Shown: positions 1-8,030, counted from the first letter of the stretch. The stretch is DNA of 20,951 nt from Candidatus Propionivibrio dominans (GCA_016709335.1 JADJNC010000007.1:1-20951), one strand, 5' to 3'. Made by a program: numbers and translations. The notes: generated by a model from the letters alone, not told the origin.

Positions 1-833
1 CTTCGTCTTCGGAGGCGCAATCCGACACACGATACATCGAGGCGTCCAATCGCGTCAGCATTGTTGCGGGCAATTTTGGGTGTGCGACGTCTACAGCGTT
101 TGCGCAGCGGCCTGCATCAGTTACTGGCGTAATACATCGATGCCTGAGTCGATACGTATGTAGCGCTGAAGAACCGGTGATTCAGATTCTTCGCCTTTCA
201 ACATCGGAAACTACCGGAACGACCTTCTGTCGCTACCTGAAGCACGATTTCGGCGGTCGCGACAGGTAACGCCGGGGGCCGGAAACTTACCATAACCAGA
301 TGTTCTATCCTGATGTCTTCCAGAATGCCTGTGATAGCACGCTGAAGGGGTTGATGCAGCCAGACTGAAGTTCGAATGGAGCCTCTGGCCGCCCTCGGCT
401 GTTAAAGGCAGGCCCGGACTCCTGGTTCCACTTCTCTGAAATATCCGGTTCAGAGCATCGTCTTAACAGATAGATTGCCCTGTTTGTCCGGTTTCTGCTG
501 GCTTCCCCGAATTACAGGTACTCTCACCCGTACGATCGCGATGCCGCCCTCAATCGCCCGGGGAGGTTTTTATAAAGCGATGAATACGCATGTCGATCTC
601 CAGAACATCAAAGGCATTGGACTTGAGCTCTGCGCTCGGTTTAACTTGTTACGACTGGGGCCGGCGGAAGGGAGAAGCTACCCCTGGAACGAGGGTTCTC
701 GTTGTATTGGCTTTGATGCCGGGCACCGGATGGTGTGGCAACGAACTTACCGGTGGAACAACTACGGGTTCGGTGACCGACTCGCGAACATCGCTTGTTT
801 CTTTATCCGCTGCCGGTACACCATCTGACTCCG
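1..833. other. No gene recognised; probably decayed element DNA
   Basis: Open frames occur on both strands here, but none has a convincing ribosome site or a protein I recognise. On the minus strand, which carries all the neighbouring genes, short coding-like patches exist. One near 650-830 begins VTESDGVPAADKETSDV and could be a frameshifted C-terminal extension of the DUF3150 gene. In related elements a von Willebrand-type (CobT-like) protein often follows DUF3150, but I cannot recognise one here. Confidence 0.4.
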
Positions 834-1715
834 TTACCGGGTGGACGCCTTTTCTAAAGCGGCGAACAATGCATCGCCGGGCAGAACGCCGTTCTTGACC
901 TTCGAGGCGGCATTGAGCAGTTCGTCGGCATCCGACGCGGCATCAATCAGCCCTACCAACCTCAGATAGTCCTGCCCCTGGATATAGCCGCCCCGGACGA
1001 CAGTCGTTGAGGGGTCTGCGTCACCAAAGAGATGGCGCCTTCTTAGCTGAAGAATCGAGGAAGGAAGCTTGATCATCTTGGCAACACCCTGTCCGGGCGC
1101 AACGTCGACCGACCTTTGACGGCGCCTGATCGATTCGCTTCGGACTTCTCCATTTCGGAAGAAATCTCCTCATGGAGCTGCCAGACCCAAACCACGGGAG
1201 ATACCCTCGACGCTCTCTCAACTTCGGTTCCGCCCTCACGGACAAGGGAAATCCTGAATACGTTGGTTGAAGCGGCAACGGGCGAGTGCATCATTGATCC
1301 GCTTTAAGCTAACGAATGATCGTCTCGGCTTCCGCATTTGCTGCGACGTGGGCTTCGAAGATATTGTCATACTGGCTGTCAAGCGTGGCCATTTCGCTGT
1401 CAAAATCGACTTGTGCCGCAGCGATTTCCTTTTCGATATCAGGAAGTTCGTCCGTCAGAACGGCAAAGACGTTTTGCGATCCAAGCGCCCGGATTCCCTG
1501 CGCCTGCAGTTTGCGAAAAACGGTGCGACGAACCGTCTGCAAAGCCTTTGTTCCATCACAGGGAAAGACTTTGATCGAACCCTCGAGATAGCCTCTCAGT
1601 TCGGCAATAATCCGCCCAACGACGCAATGTGCTCGCGGGTCGCACGACGGTATCCGGAAAACGTACTGATGTTGACGGACACCAGGGTGATTTTTTCATT
1701 CAACACATCTTGCAT
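834..1715 (-). pseudogene. DUF3150 protein, broken by several frameshifts
   Basis: Joining three frames gives a protein of about 290 residues. It starts MQDVLNEKITLVSVNISTFS, continues with the coiled stretch LTDELPDIEKEIAAAQVDFD and HVAANAEAETIIR, then QLHEEISSEMEKSEANRSG and KGRSTLRP, and ends DALFAALEKASTR. This order, with the ALRP-like motif before a leucine-rich C-terminus, is how I remember DUF3150 proteins of integrative elements, where they accompany a CobS-like ATPase as here. The role is unknown. Frames change near 1605 (G missing in GTTGGG), near 1300, 1200-1240 and 1090. The ATG at 1715 is chosen because GGAG lies seven bases upstream; the ATG at 1721 is too close to it. The family call rests on memory of motifs, not a search. 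Confidence 0.6.
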
Positions 1716-1762
1716 GGTCATTCTCCAAGCTAAGTGCGAAAACAATCCAACCCTTGCGGGTT

Positions 1763-1841
1763 TGTATTTGGATCATCCGCACGGGTTGAGGATGAGATGC
1801 CGGAATGGCATCCCAATGGGCTCGTGCAAATACACACGAGT
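1763..1841 (-). promoter_or_regulatory. Structured leader upstream of the DUF3150 gene
   Basis: Three nested or adjacent stems are visible. TGTATTTG (1763-1770) pairs with CAAATACA (1827-1834). GATGCC pairs with GGCATC around 1794-1812. CTCGTG (1821-1826) pairs with CACGAG (1835-1840). The block lies 50-130 bases before the DUF3150 start, so in the transcript it would be 5' untranslated RNA. It could be a folded leader or a protein-binding site; nothing ties it to a known riboswitch. From 1842 to 2123 I see no gene. Confidence 0.3.
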
Positions 1842-2123
1842 TTCCGACTGATTAAGCGGGTCGAAAATAGCGTCCGATAAACGACGGGCGCGGCGTCTCA
1901 CTTCTCACGAAGTAAAACCGTTCAACTCCTGTCGGAGACCTTCGAAAACAGAGCCATTGAAAAAGTCGAAAGGGAGAGACCAATCACAACGGGAGCGCAG
2001 ATTCCGATGGGAGTGGCCGAGCGGCCGGATGAGGGTTACGCTGTCATGGGCGAACCCACTCTGCACAAAGTCAGAAAGTAAAAATACTCAAGCGTTTTCC
2101 AGATCAAATCGCTGGATTAATCC

Positions 2124-2152
2124 CCGGAAAAAGCCTGTGGGGCTTTCTCCGG
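2124..2152 (-). terminator. Hairpin just after the KTSC gene, weak terminator
   Basis: A GC-rich stem (CCGGA...AGCC with GGCT...TCCGG, loop of about four bases) starts eight bases after the stop codon at 2160. There is no clean T-run on the minus strand after it, so it may stabilise the mRNA end rather than terminate well. Confidence 0.4.
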
Positions 2153-2159
2153 CTGAGAA

Positions 2160-2504
2160 TTAAAACATCGCAGCCAACACGGGATGCTTGACCTGCAGAG
2201 CACTAAAGGTCAGTGAAGGCGGCCGAGGCTGGCGTTTGGGTGAAAGAACCCCGGACGTGCCTGCCAGGAGGTTTTCCAACGCCATCGGATCGAGCTTGAA
2301 AAAAGGATAGATGTCCCTGATGAACGTATGGAAAAAATTTCCTTTTGATGGTGCATCCACAAAATCCAAGACGATGAAATCGGGAACATTTTTGTAGGCG
2401 TAGGTCATGCCACTCTTGAATGCAATGAGTAGCAGACACTGATCGTCCAGATACCGATAACCGTCGATGTTGCTCGAAAGTACGGGAATCATTGAGCCGT
2501 GCAT
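2160..2504 (-). CDS. KTSC-domain protein
   Basis: The product is 114 residues. Residues 5-75 match the KTSC fold pattern: MIPVLSSNIDGYRYLD, then CLLLIAFKSGMTYAYKNVP, then the A-SKG-F---IR--YP motif seen as DAPSKGNFFHTFIRDIYPFF. KTSC domains occur alone or at the C-terminus of some lysyl-tRNA synthetases, and small stand-alone copies are common in phages and mobile elements; their function is not established. The C-terminal 40 residues (PKRQPRPPSLTFSALQVKHP) carry no motif I know. The ATG at 2504 overlaps the end of the upstream gene (TGACCATG), suggesting translational coupling. This gene is intact, unlike both neighbours. Confidence 0.8.
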   Translation of the reverse strand: MHGSMIPVLSSNIDGYRYLDDQCLLLIAFKSGMTYAYKNVPDFIVLDFVDAPSKGNFFHTFIRDIYPFFKLDPMALENLLAGTSGVLSPKRQPRPPSLTFSALQVKHPVLAAMF

Positions 2505-2506
2505 GG

Positions 2507-2836
2507 TCAGGACCCCTTAAGGTAGTTGACCGCGTCGAACCGCCTGATCGGGTCGGGAAAAACCTCCTGAACGGGTAATCCGCTCGTTTGTGAAAGTTCC
2601 AGAATGGCGCCGTAGTGCTTGATGGCCCCATCGATCTCACGCTCAACTGCCAGGGTTTCAACAACACCATCCAACTCGATAAATCCGTTGGGCAGCAGAT
2701 TGACTGCATTTTTTCGCCCATCAAAGCAAAGCGAGAGTTTTCCTTGAGGATTACGTGATCTGAAAGTGCTTGGCGATCTGGATCATGGCCTTAAAGGAAA
2801 TCACTGGAGCCAAACACGGTAAGCGTACATGGGCAT
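2507..2836 (-). pseudogene. Unknown small protein, two frameshifts
   Basis: An ATG at 2834-2836 follows a good GGAAGGA site and opens MPMYAYRV. The next frame reads LAPVISFKAMIQIAKHFQ and a third reads GKLSLCFDGRKNAVNLLPNG and on to RRFDAVNYLKGS, with a stop at 2507. Joined, they make about 110 residues without a recognisable family. It sits between ssb and the KTSC gene and its stop overlaps the KTSC start, so the three were probably co-transcribed. The breaks lie near 2810 and 2760. The long uninterrupted third frame (about 85 codons) supports a real gene, but no function can be given. Confidence 0.5.
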
Positions 2837-2914
2837 TCCTTCCGTGAAAAGGACGGGACGCCTCCCCGTGCGGGAAATACAATTCCCGCCTGGGTTTTAA
2901 AAGTAGAACTACAA

Positions 2915-3440
2915 TCAGATGCGGCGACGTTGGGCTCGGGTGCGCGTTGCCTTGACCCTGCTCGTATCGAAGGCCATTGAAGAATCCACGAACGGTAAAT
3001 CTTCGTTATCGAGAAAACCCGGCCCGGAAGGCAGGGAATCGTTTCCGCCCCCACCCGCCGTCCGTGCTGGGGTCGGAGGAGCACTTTCCGTGCTGCCGGG
3101 AGAACGGGTAGTGCGCGAACCGAGCATCTGCATTTCGTTTGCTTCAATTTCGGTCGTGTAGCGCTCCTGCCTCGCTTTATCCGTCCACTTGCGGGTCCGG
3201 ATGCGACCTTCCTATACATGACGCTGCCTTCCTGACGTACGGTGACAATGTCGCAAGCTTTCGGTAAAAGACGATTCGATGCCATTCGGTCAGTTCCTTC
3301 TTTTCTCCGCTCGCCTTATCCTTCCACGATTCCGTGGTGGCCAGACGAACATGGGCCACAACGTCGCCGTTGGGCATGAAGCGAATTTCGGGATCTGCGC
3401 CGACGTTTCCGATCAATGTAACGCGGTTAAGTGATGCCAT
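2915..3440 (-). pseudogene. ssb: Single-stranded DNA-binding protein, two frameshifts
   Basis: The start MASLNRVTLIGNVGADPEIR is diagnostic of bacterial SSB, which coats single-stranded DNA during replication, repair and transfer. The OB fold continues through VVAHVRLATTESWKDK and ELTEWHRIVFYRKL. A base is then missing near 3265 (KLA/DIVTV) and another frame change follows MY near 3215, after which GRIRTRKWTDKARQERY and TTEIEANEMQML complete the fold. A Gly/Pro-rich linker leads to the acidic tip NEDLPF. Unusually the tip is not C-terminal: 24 basic residues (VDSSMAFDTSRVKATRTRAQ...) follow. The ATG at 3440 has GGGAGAT before it. The identity is secure; whether it is functional depends on whether the indels are real. 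Confidence 0.85.
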
Positions 3441-3591
3441 TTTTATCTCCCTGAAAGTGGTATCTCTGTGGCCCGAATGCATGTCATATAAAGCGCCGGA
3501 ATAGGGATTACCCATTGAACAAGCAGCGATTGAGTGTGCTGCGTGGAATCAGAACGCCATTGGAGTCCTGAAAAGCTTGACCCTGTGCTTC

Positions 3592-3620
3592 TGAATAAAG
3601 CTGAGGCAAAGGAACCTCAA
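3592..3620 (-). promoter_or_regulatory. Possible sigma-70 promoter for ssb
   Basis: On the minus strand TTGAGG (3620-3615) and TATTCA (3597-3592) are separated by exactly 17 bases. They lie between the upstream terminator and ssb, with a leader of about 150 bases. The match to consensus is moderate. Confidence 0.35.
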
Positions 3621-3709
3621 CGAGCCTGGAAGTACAGGGACTTACGCGACGGATAACCGACCGTTGCTACGGTTTTCTCCAAACGGAGTAAAAGCGGTTG
3701 TTCTGTTCG

Positions 3710-3774
3710 ATGCCTGTTCAATAAACAGGCATTGAAAAAAACAACGGGGAATCAAACCTGAGTTTGAATTCCCC
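3710..3774 (-). terminator. Rho-independent terminator after the 3817 gene, plus a second hairpin
   Basis: Read on the minus strand, a long stem (GGGGAAT...GTTTG with CAAAC...ATTCCCC, 3746-3774) is followed by GTTGTTTTTTT, a textbook terminator. Directly after it comes a perfect nine-base stem, ATGCCTGTT/AACAGGCAT (3710-3732). This closes the operon headed by the genes at 7.3 kb and separates it from the ssb group, which then needs its own promoter. Confidence 0.8.
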
Positions 3775-3816
3775 ATCGTCAAATGAAGCTTCGGCCTGTG
3801 TGCTACGGCCTGTGCG

Positions 3817-4454
3817 CTACGGCCTGGAAGTTAGCCTGGCAATCTTGGCCACCTTGAAGAGGTTCATCGGGGCCTTGCCTTTCTCGATTGTTTTACGTCC
3901 GATCTTCAGGATTTCAACCGTATCTCCAACACCCGCCATGGCTTCGCGTAACGCTATTTTCAGGTTGGCACCAAAGACGGCGTCTTCGAGTCCGTCCTGC
4001 GTTCGATAGCGCACACCGTATATGTTGAATTGAGCCCCATTCCTTTCCTGCGTCATCATGCCCGCTTCGGTAATGATGCCGCGATATACGGAAGGAAACT
4101 TCTTCAACTGTGTTGCCAATGCGGGCGTGGGATCAACGTCCATTGCTGCGGAGTCTGTGGCTACCGGTTGTTCGTCCGGGTGTTCCTCCGGGACACCTTC
4201 GCCCTGCAATGTAACAGCGAGCGTTTTCTTCTTGCGTGTCCGTTTCCCGGCGGTCACGAGTTCATCAAGACGCTCCCTGGCACGCTTCAGGAAATCCTTG
4301 ACAACATCGTCATCCACCTTGTCCTTGGCAATGACCCCCAAGTCGTAGTAGCTGTCCTGGATGCGTCGGCGTTTTGCTCCCGACCAGACAATCAGTTGCG
4401 CCGTACACGCTTTGTTGCGCGAACGGTAACGAAGGATCAGCGTTGCTTTGCCAT
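3817..4454 (-). CDS. Unknown protein with OB-like C-terminal half; frameshift at codon 2-3
   Basis: The main frame reads KATLILRYRSRNKACTAQLI and on without a stop to KVAKIARLTSRP, about 210 residues. The only plausible start, ATG at 4454 with AAGG ten bases upstream, is one base out of phase, so a base seems to be missing just after the ATG. The middle (residues about 65-110) is basic then acidic and Pro-rich, like a linker. The C-terminal half (FPSVYRGIITEAG, FNIYGVRYRTQDG, TVEILKIGRKTIEKGK) has the strand pattern of an OB-like barrel, which is only inference. It is the last gene before the terminator at 3.75 kb, 12 bases after the membrane-protein gene. Confidence 0.6.
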
Positions 4455-4466
4455 GGTCAAGGTGCC

Positions 4467-4682
4467 TTACAACCAGGGGGTGGCTAATTCGGGCAGGACG
4501 TCAACCCTTTCAGCCTTTTTTGCCGGAGGTGTCCGTACTTCGGGACCACTCGGTGGTGATTTCCCCCCCATCGAATCCAGGGAGAAATCTTTCCGGAATG
4601 TATCGAACATGCCGGAGATCAGCGTCCACACCGCCGCAAGGATCAGGAGGGCAATGAGAAGTGATAGTACATTTCCAATCAA
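4467..4682 (-). CDS. Small single-pass membrane protein
   Basis: The product is 71 residues. It starts at TTG with AGGAG five or six bases upstream. Residues 2-24 (IGNVLSLLIALLILAAVWTL) form one hydrophobic helix. The rest is polar, with FDTFRKDFSLDSMGGKSPP and a Pro/Lys-rich tail, so it is probably anchored with a cytoplasmic tail. It lies nine bases after the stop of the gene at 4692. I do not recognise a family. Small membrane proteins are frequent in conjugative elements, but no transfer role can be shown. Confidence 0.6.
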   Translation of the reverse strand: MIGNVLSLLIALLILAAVWTLISGMFDTFRKDFSLDSMGGKSPPSGPEVRTPPAKKAERVDVLPELATPWL

Positions 4683-4691
4683 TTCGTTCTC

Positions 4692-5147
4692 CTAGAAAAC
4701 ATTGGTAAAAACCGAGGAGTGACGGGCCACAAAAGCTTCGTCACAGATCAATCCAAGCTGCTGCGCAACCGGGGCGATGCGCAACCAATCAGACGAATAC
4801 AGCGGATCTGATTGTCTAGGGCGTGCCGAAACGGTTTGCTGCGAGTCCGTTACGACACTGATATCGCCCAGCGCCTTTCTCAAGGCAACCAGGCAAAGAA
4901 CGAAACAACCGGCAGACGGGGACGCGCGAACAACACCGCGACCCTGTCTGTTGTTGACCAAAAGCGTGAATTGTTCGTCGCCGAACACCACCGTCATCTG
5001 ATCTCCTGCGGGCAAACAGTGGTTCACCACCGTCGCCAGACCCGCCATTTCCAAAACGCGTAGAACCTTCAGCGCTTCGGCCAGCCAGTCTTCTCTTGGC
5101 GTCGATAGTGTCCAGTAGGCCACTCCCACGAATTTATTCTTGCTCAT
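4692..5147 (-). CDS. Unknown 151-residue protein
   Basis: The protein starts MSKNKFVGVAYWTLSTPRED at an ATG ten bases after the stop of the ATPase gene, with GAGGGCG upstream. That start is preferred over any further upstream because those would lie inside the ATPase gene. It is a mixed alpha/beta protein with a Leu/Val-rich middle (LRVLEMAGLATVVNH, MTVVFGDEQFTLLVNN). It has no signal peptide, transmembrane segment or known motif. Tight spacing to the ATPase gene suggests co-expression. Function unknown. Confidence 0.6.
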   Translation of the reverse strand: MSKNKFVGVAYWTLSTPREDWLAEALKVLRVLEMAGLATVVNHCLPAGDQMTVVFGDEQFTLLVNNRQGRGVVRASPSAGCFVLCLVALRKALGDISVVTDSQQTVSARPRQSDPLYSSDWLRIAPVAQQLGLICDEAFVARHSSVFTNVF

Positions 5148-5157
5148 GGAAGCGCCC

Positions 5158-6296
5158 TCAGGGTTTGACAACTTCACCAACGCCGAACACGGTTTCCACC
5201 GCCTGATGGAGTGCGATTCGAGTCGATTCAGTCGCCAGGGAGGACAGGTACTTTTTCAGTGAGAGGTGCAAGGCCGAAAGACCCAATTTCTCGGGTGCGC
5301 CCGCTTGAGCAACGGAGTTACGCGCCCACTTGCGAAGTATCCGCGTTGACATCGTACGCTCGAGCGCAGAATCCGAGGTGTTTCCACCATCCTTCGACTG
5401 CGCCCTGATTTTCCTTGAGACCTGTATGCAGCCCTCAATGAATTCACTCCGGCTGATGGCCGATCCTGCTTTCATGCCCTGGGGGGTAGACAGCTTGATT
5501 CCTTCCTGGTCAAACCAGTAGGCAAGAAGGTCATCGCTGAACTCTTCAAGCTCCTTTTCCAGGAGGGTAATTTCCGTTTGATCGGAAGGGTACCCAATAT
5601 ACAGGGCGACTATACGTTCCAGAATCGAAACGTCGTGCGTATTGGCGGTCCCGTAGTTACCGGTCAGGTCCTCCACCAGGTTGGTGTTGGCAGTGATAAC
5701 AACGCGAAAGCCGGGCTGGGGTGAGACCACTTCACCCGACTTGCCGGGGATCGGGAACGAACGCCCTTCAAAGACATCGTTGAACACAATGGCGCGATCC
5801 GCCGAAATGCGGTCATACTCGTTGATGATGCATGGCAGGCCATACCGCGCCGCCAGCGTTAGCGGTCCATCAACCCAGGGGGTGGTTCCGTTTTCACCGC
5901 CGACGAATTGCCCGAAAGCTTCCATGGGTTCAAAACGGCGGTGACCCTTGGCCATGAACAAGGGGATGCCAAGACGCGCACACCATTGTTCAAACACCGA
6001 GGTTTTCCCGAACCGGTCGGACCCCACAACAACATGACATCGCCCTGCCCCGTAAACCACCAGTAGCGAATCTCGCGAACCAGATCCTTGCGAAACTGAT
6101 AGTAGGGATCGATCGGCGGGATCGCAGAACGCAGGAAAGCCGCGTAAGACGCGGCGACAGGGTCAGTGAGTGTAGCGGGATCGGGAATGGCATACCCATC
6201 CACCGTGATTGCCGGATCGACTTCGTTTGGATCGAGTCCGAAGGCATCGACGAGGCTATAGGCTACCGTTACAAGGATTGAAGACAAATCAAACAT
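5158..6296 (-). pseudogene. CobS/MoxR-like AAA+ ATPase, single frameshift in Walker A
   Basis: About 378 residues when joined. The N-terminal part MFDLSSILVTVAYSL...DVMLLWGPTGSGK carries Walker A; the frame then shifts by one at a run of four A (plus-strand TTTT, 6003-6006), where five would give GPTGSGKTSVFEQWCARLGI. Downstream are a Walker B-like segment CIINEYDR, sensor 1 VVITANTN and a helical C-terminus. CobS/MoxR ATPases are ring-forming remodelling motors that usually work with a von Willebrand-domain partner. In integrative elements a CobS-like gene typically sits near DUF3150, as here. ATG 6296 is chosen for AAAGGA upstream. Everything but one base is conserved, so this is either a very young pseudogene, a sequencing error, or (less likely) slippage-dependent expression. 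Confidence 0.8.
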
Positions 6297-6314
6297 GGTG
6301 CGTCCTTTCAAAAA

Positions 6315-6362
6315 GACAAAATAAAGGGCACATGCCCCGCTAGGGGTTGCGCCCTAGCGGGG
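6315..6362 (-). terminator. Hairpin pair between the 6367 gene and the ATPase gene
   Basis: A perfect 11-base stem, CCCCGCTAGGG with CCCTAGCGGGG (6335-6362), begins four bases after the stop codon at 6367. Its distal arm can alternatively pair as GGGC-ATGT-GCCC (6326-6337), followed on the minus strand by TTTATTTTGTC. The two stems share bases, so they are mutually exclusive. This looks like a partial terminator or attenuator upstream of the ATPase gene. Confidence 0.6.
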
Positions 6363-6366
6363 ACCG

Positions 6367-7038
6367 TCAGTCGAACGTGCAAACGTCTTCGACGGCCTTG
6401 TAAATTTCCACAGGAATGTTCCTGCGGACTCCTTGACGAACCAGTTCCTCGTCCATGCGCGCCGACATGCAGCAGTTATGGTAAGAAAACGGGTCATTTC
6501 TTTCGTGCACGGGAAGACAGAGCGACTTGCCCCGTTTCTTGTCGAACACATAGTGCTTCCAGATGGCTGGCCTGAAAACCCAACGCAGAACAGACCACTT
6601 CTCCTGCTCGTTGTTGTTCAATGCCAGTTCTTCGACTGACCGCCAAAAAAGTCTGGCCTGCAAAAACAGCAGACTCTCATGTGACCAGTTAAAGCCTTTT
6701 TCATCAACGACCCAAGGGGTTCCCCAGGATTCGTAAGGGATCTGGAGCGTCGATTCAGTCTCGTCATCATCAAATTCAACAACGGCGACACCGTTCACAT
6801 CCGACGAATATTCAGTCGGAACCTCGAATGACTTGAGGATCGGGCGCTTGAGCAATTCAAACAATTCGTCGAACAGCACATAATTGCCGCAGGTCTCAAG
6901 GTAGCGCACGAGTTTTTTTCGCCGGGCCTCAACCGCGACGGGGAGAAATTTGTCCGCAGTGCGACGAAATGAAGGTAAAGGCTTGCGTGGATTGATCCCT
7001 GCCGGATCACCCAACAGATCGGTTTCAGTGAGCCACAT
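6367..7038 (-). CDS. Unknown 223-residue protein
   Basis: The protein starts MWLTETDLLGDPAGINPRKP. The ATG at 7038 is chosen because GGGGAGG lies five bases upstream; a GTG at 7053 would place the ribosome site inside the gene. The frame is uninterrupted and soluble, rich in Trp and charged residues, with VVEFDDDETESTLQIPYESW and a long helix around SLLFLQARLFWRSVEELALN. I recognise no domain. It overlaps the upstream gene by 14 bases, which implies translational coupling. The position before a CobS-like gene fits a conserved element gene, but that is context only. Confidence 0.65.
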   Translation of the reverse strand: MWLTETDLLGDPAGINPRKPLPSFRRTADKFLPVAVEARRKKLVRYLETCGNYVLFDELFELLKRPILKSFEVPTEYSSDVNGVAVVEFDDDETESTLQIPYESWGTPWVVDEKGFNWSHESLLFLQARLFWRSVEELALNNNEQEKWSVLRWVFRPAIWKHYVFDKKRGKSLCLPVHERNDPFSYHNCCMSARMDEELVRQGVRRNIPVEIYKAVEDVCTFD

Positions 7039-7342
7039 GCCCCACCTCCCCACTGTCAGACACCAGCGCCCAACCTCTTTTTACCAGCTTGGAATGGACC
7101 TTTTGGAAGGGTTCACGCCACTCGTGGAATTCCCGAACCCTGGGCTTGACTTCAGCCAGTTTCAGGATGCCGCAGAGGGATGCGCCATATTGATGCACCA
7201 CAAGACGATAATCTCCCTTGCGGAAGACTGTGGTTCGAACGGGGCGTTCAGGCGCGTGCTTTTTTTGCCACGTTGCCCATAAGTAAAGGACTTGCGTCCC
7301 ATGCCGCAGGTCTTCGCTGGCCGGTGGTGTTTTTTGATTCAC
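7025..7342 (-). CDS. Unknown 105-residue protein, first gene of the run
   Basis: It starts at GTG (MNQKTPPASEDLRHGTQVLY) with GAGAGG seven bases upstream. The protein is small, basic and soluble, with YLWATWQKKHAPERP and FRKGDYRLVVHQYGASLC. No family recognised. It is the promoter-proximal gene after the repeat-rich control region at 7.5-7.65 kb and overlaps the next gene, so it probably leads an operon running to the terminator at 3.75 kb. Confidence 0.6.
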   Translation of the reverse strand: MNQKTPPASEDLRHGTQVLYLWATWQKKHAPERPVRTTVFRKGDYRLVVHQYGASLCGILKLAEVKPRVREFHEWREPFQKVHSKLVKRGWALVSDSGEVGHVAH

Positions 7343-7471
7343 AACGTACCTCTCGATTTTCTGAGGACGTCATGAATCCCTGTCGGGGGCCAATAGTCCC
7401 CAAAGGGTTGCAGGTACCTGGTTCAATCACATCAAACCAGATCTATGGAAGTGCATAGCGCAGCACAGCTT

Positions 7472-7517
7472 GGGTTTTCGGTCACCCGAAAAACCCGCTC
7501 AACGTGAGAGGCACGTT
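7472..7517 (-). promoter_or_regulatory. Two hairpins in the operon leader
   Basis: GGGTTTTCGG (7472-7481) pairs with CCGAAAAACCC (7486-7496) with one bulged base. AACGTG (7501-7506) pairs with CACGTT (7512-7517). Both lie between the likely promoter and the GTG at 7342. No T-run follows, so they look like leader structure rather than terminators. Confidence 0.45.
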
Positions 7518-7562
7518 GAAAAATAAGTGCTAGCCAAAGTGTAAAACAAGGCTACGGACATA

Positions 7563-7637
7563 ATGCTGAATACAAATTTTAATTTTGTCAAGTACAGCAT
7601 TTATATTTTGCATTTATATTTGTACTGCATTTATATT
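7563..7637 (-). promoter_or_regulatory. AT-rich control region with three GCATTTATATT repeats and a palindrome
   Basis: GCATTTATATT occurs three times in direct orientation on the plus strand, at 7597, 7610 and 7627. Next to them is a near-perfect 17-base palindrome (ACAAA...TTTGT, 7572-7588), itself inside ATGCTG...CAGCAT. On the minus strand a perfect TTGACA (7591-7586) sits between palindrome and repeats, but no good -10 lies at 16-18 bases (best is CAGCAT). This resembles an operator and promoter for the leftward operon. The AlpA-type regulator 100 bases away is the obvious candidate to bind, which is inference. Confidence 0.55.
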
Positions 7638-7738
7638 CCATTTAAATTGAAGCGGACTCCACCTTATGGAGACCGTTTCCTGTTTTGTGGATAGGTCTGA
7701 CGACCAAGGATTTCGTCCTCCACGCCTAGGCTTGGCAC

Positions 7739-7945
7739 CTACTGACATCCACACGACTCAACCCATGACGCGATTTCTCTGAAGCGCCATCCAGAGCATC
7801 GCCCTCCTCCAATTTTGATCGGCGGCGGAAATCTTCCTTCTCCAACCCACTTGTAAATTGTGCTCCGAGCAAGCCCCGTAAGCAGCAACACTTCCGGCAA
7901 CCTGACCAATCTGAATTCATTTTGTTGAAAAATTTCATTTGCCAT
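7739..7945 (-). CDS. AlpA-family transcriptional regulator
   Basis: A 68-residue protein. After a short leader (MANEIFQQNEFRLV), residues 15-62 carry the AlpA pattern: RLPEVLLLTGLARSTIYKWV is the helix-turn-helix, then GEGRFPPPIKIGGG and the characteristic R-SGWRFREIASWVES. AlpA proteins are small DNA-binding activators of prophages and integrative elements that often control integrase or excisionase expression. The ATG at 7945 has AGGAG six or seven bases upstream. It faces the repeat region and the leftward operon, consistent with a local regulator. The frame is intact and the length is typical. Confidence 0.9.
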   Translation of the reverse strand: MANEIFQQNEFRLVRLPEVLLLTGLARSTIYKWVGEGRFPPPIKIGGGRCSGWRFREIASWVESCGCQ

Positions 7946-8012
7946 GAAAGCTCCTGATTTTAAAATTTTATGGAGTCTCGTCGTCTCTTTTACTCGTCAT
8001 CTCAAATCTTGA

Positions 8013-8030
8013 AAGGACTGTTCAGTCCTT
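8013..8030. promoter_or_regulatory. Perfect 18-base palindrome upstream of the AlpA gene
   Basis: AAGGACTG-TT-CAGTCCTT contains the stop codon of the upstream reading frame and lies 68 bases before the AlpA start. It could be a tight terminator hairpin (seven pairs, loop of four) or a dimeric operator. Confidence 0.45.

Noticed and set aside
475..828. Plus-strand frame of 117 residues
   Set aside because: No ribosome site, implausible composition, and it opposes a run of minus-strand genes.
2010..2065. tRNA-Ser/Leu-like start (GGAGTGGCCGAGCGGCC)
   Set aside because: No anticodon arm, T-arm or acceptor 3' strand follows.
4030..4695. Plus-strand frame of 221 residues
   Set aside because: It is antisense to three minus-strand genes with ribosome sites and coupled spacing.
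7597..7637. CRISPR array
   Set aside because: Three 11-base repeats at 13 and 17 bases are far too short and close; no CRISPR-type repeat is visible anywhere in the window.
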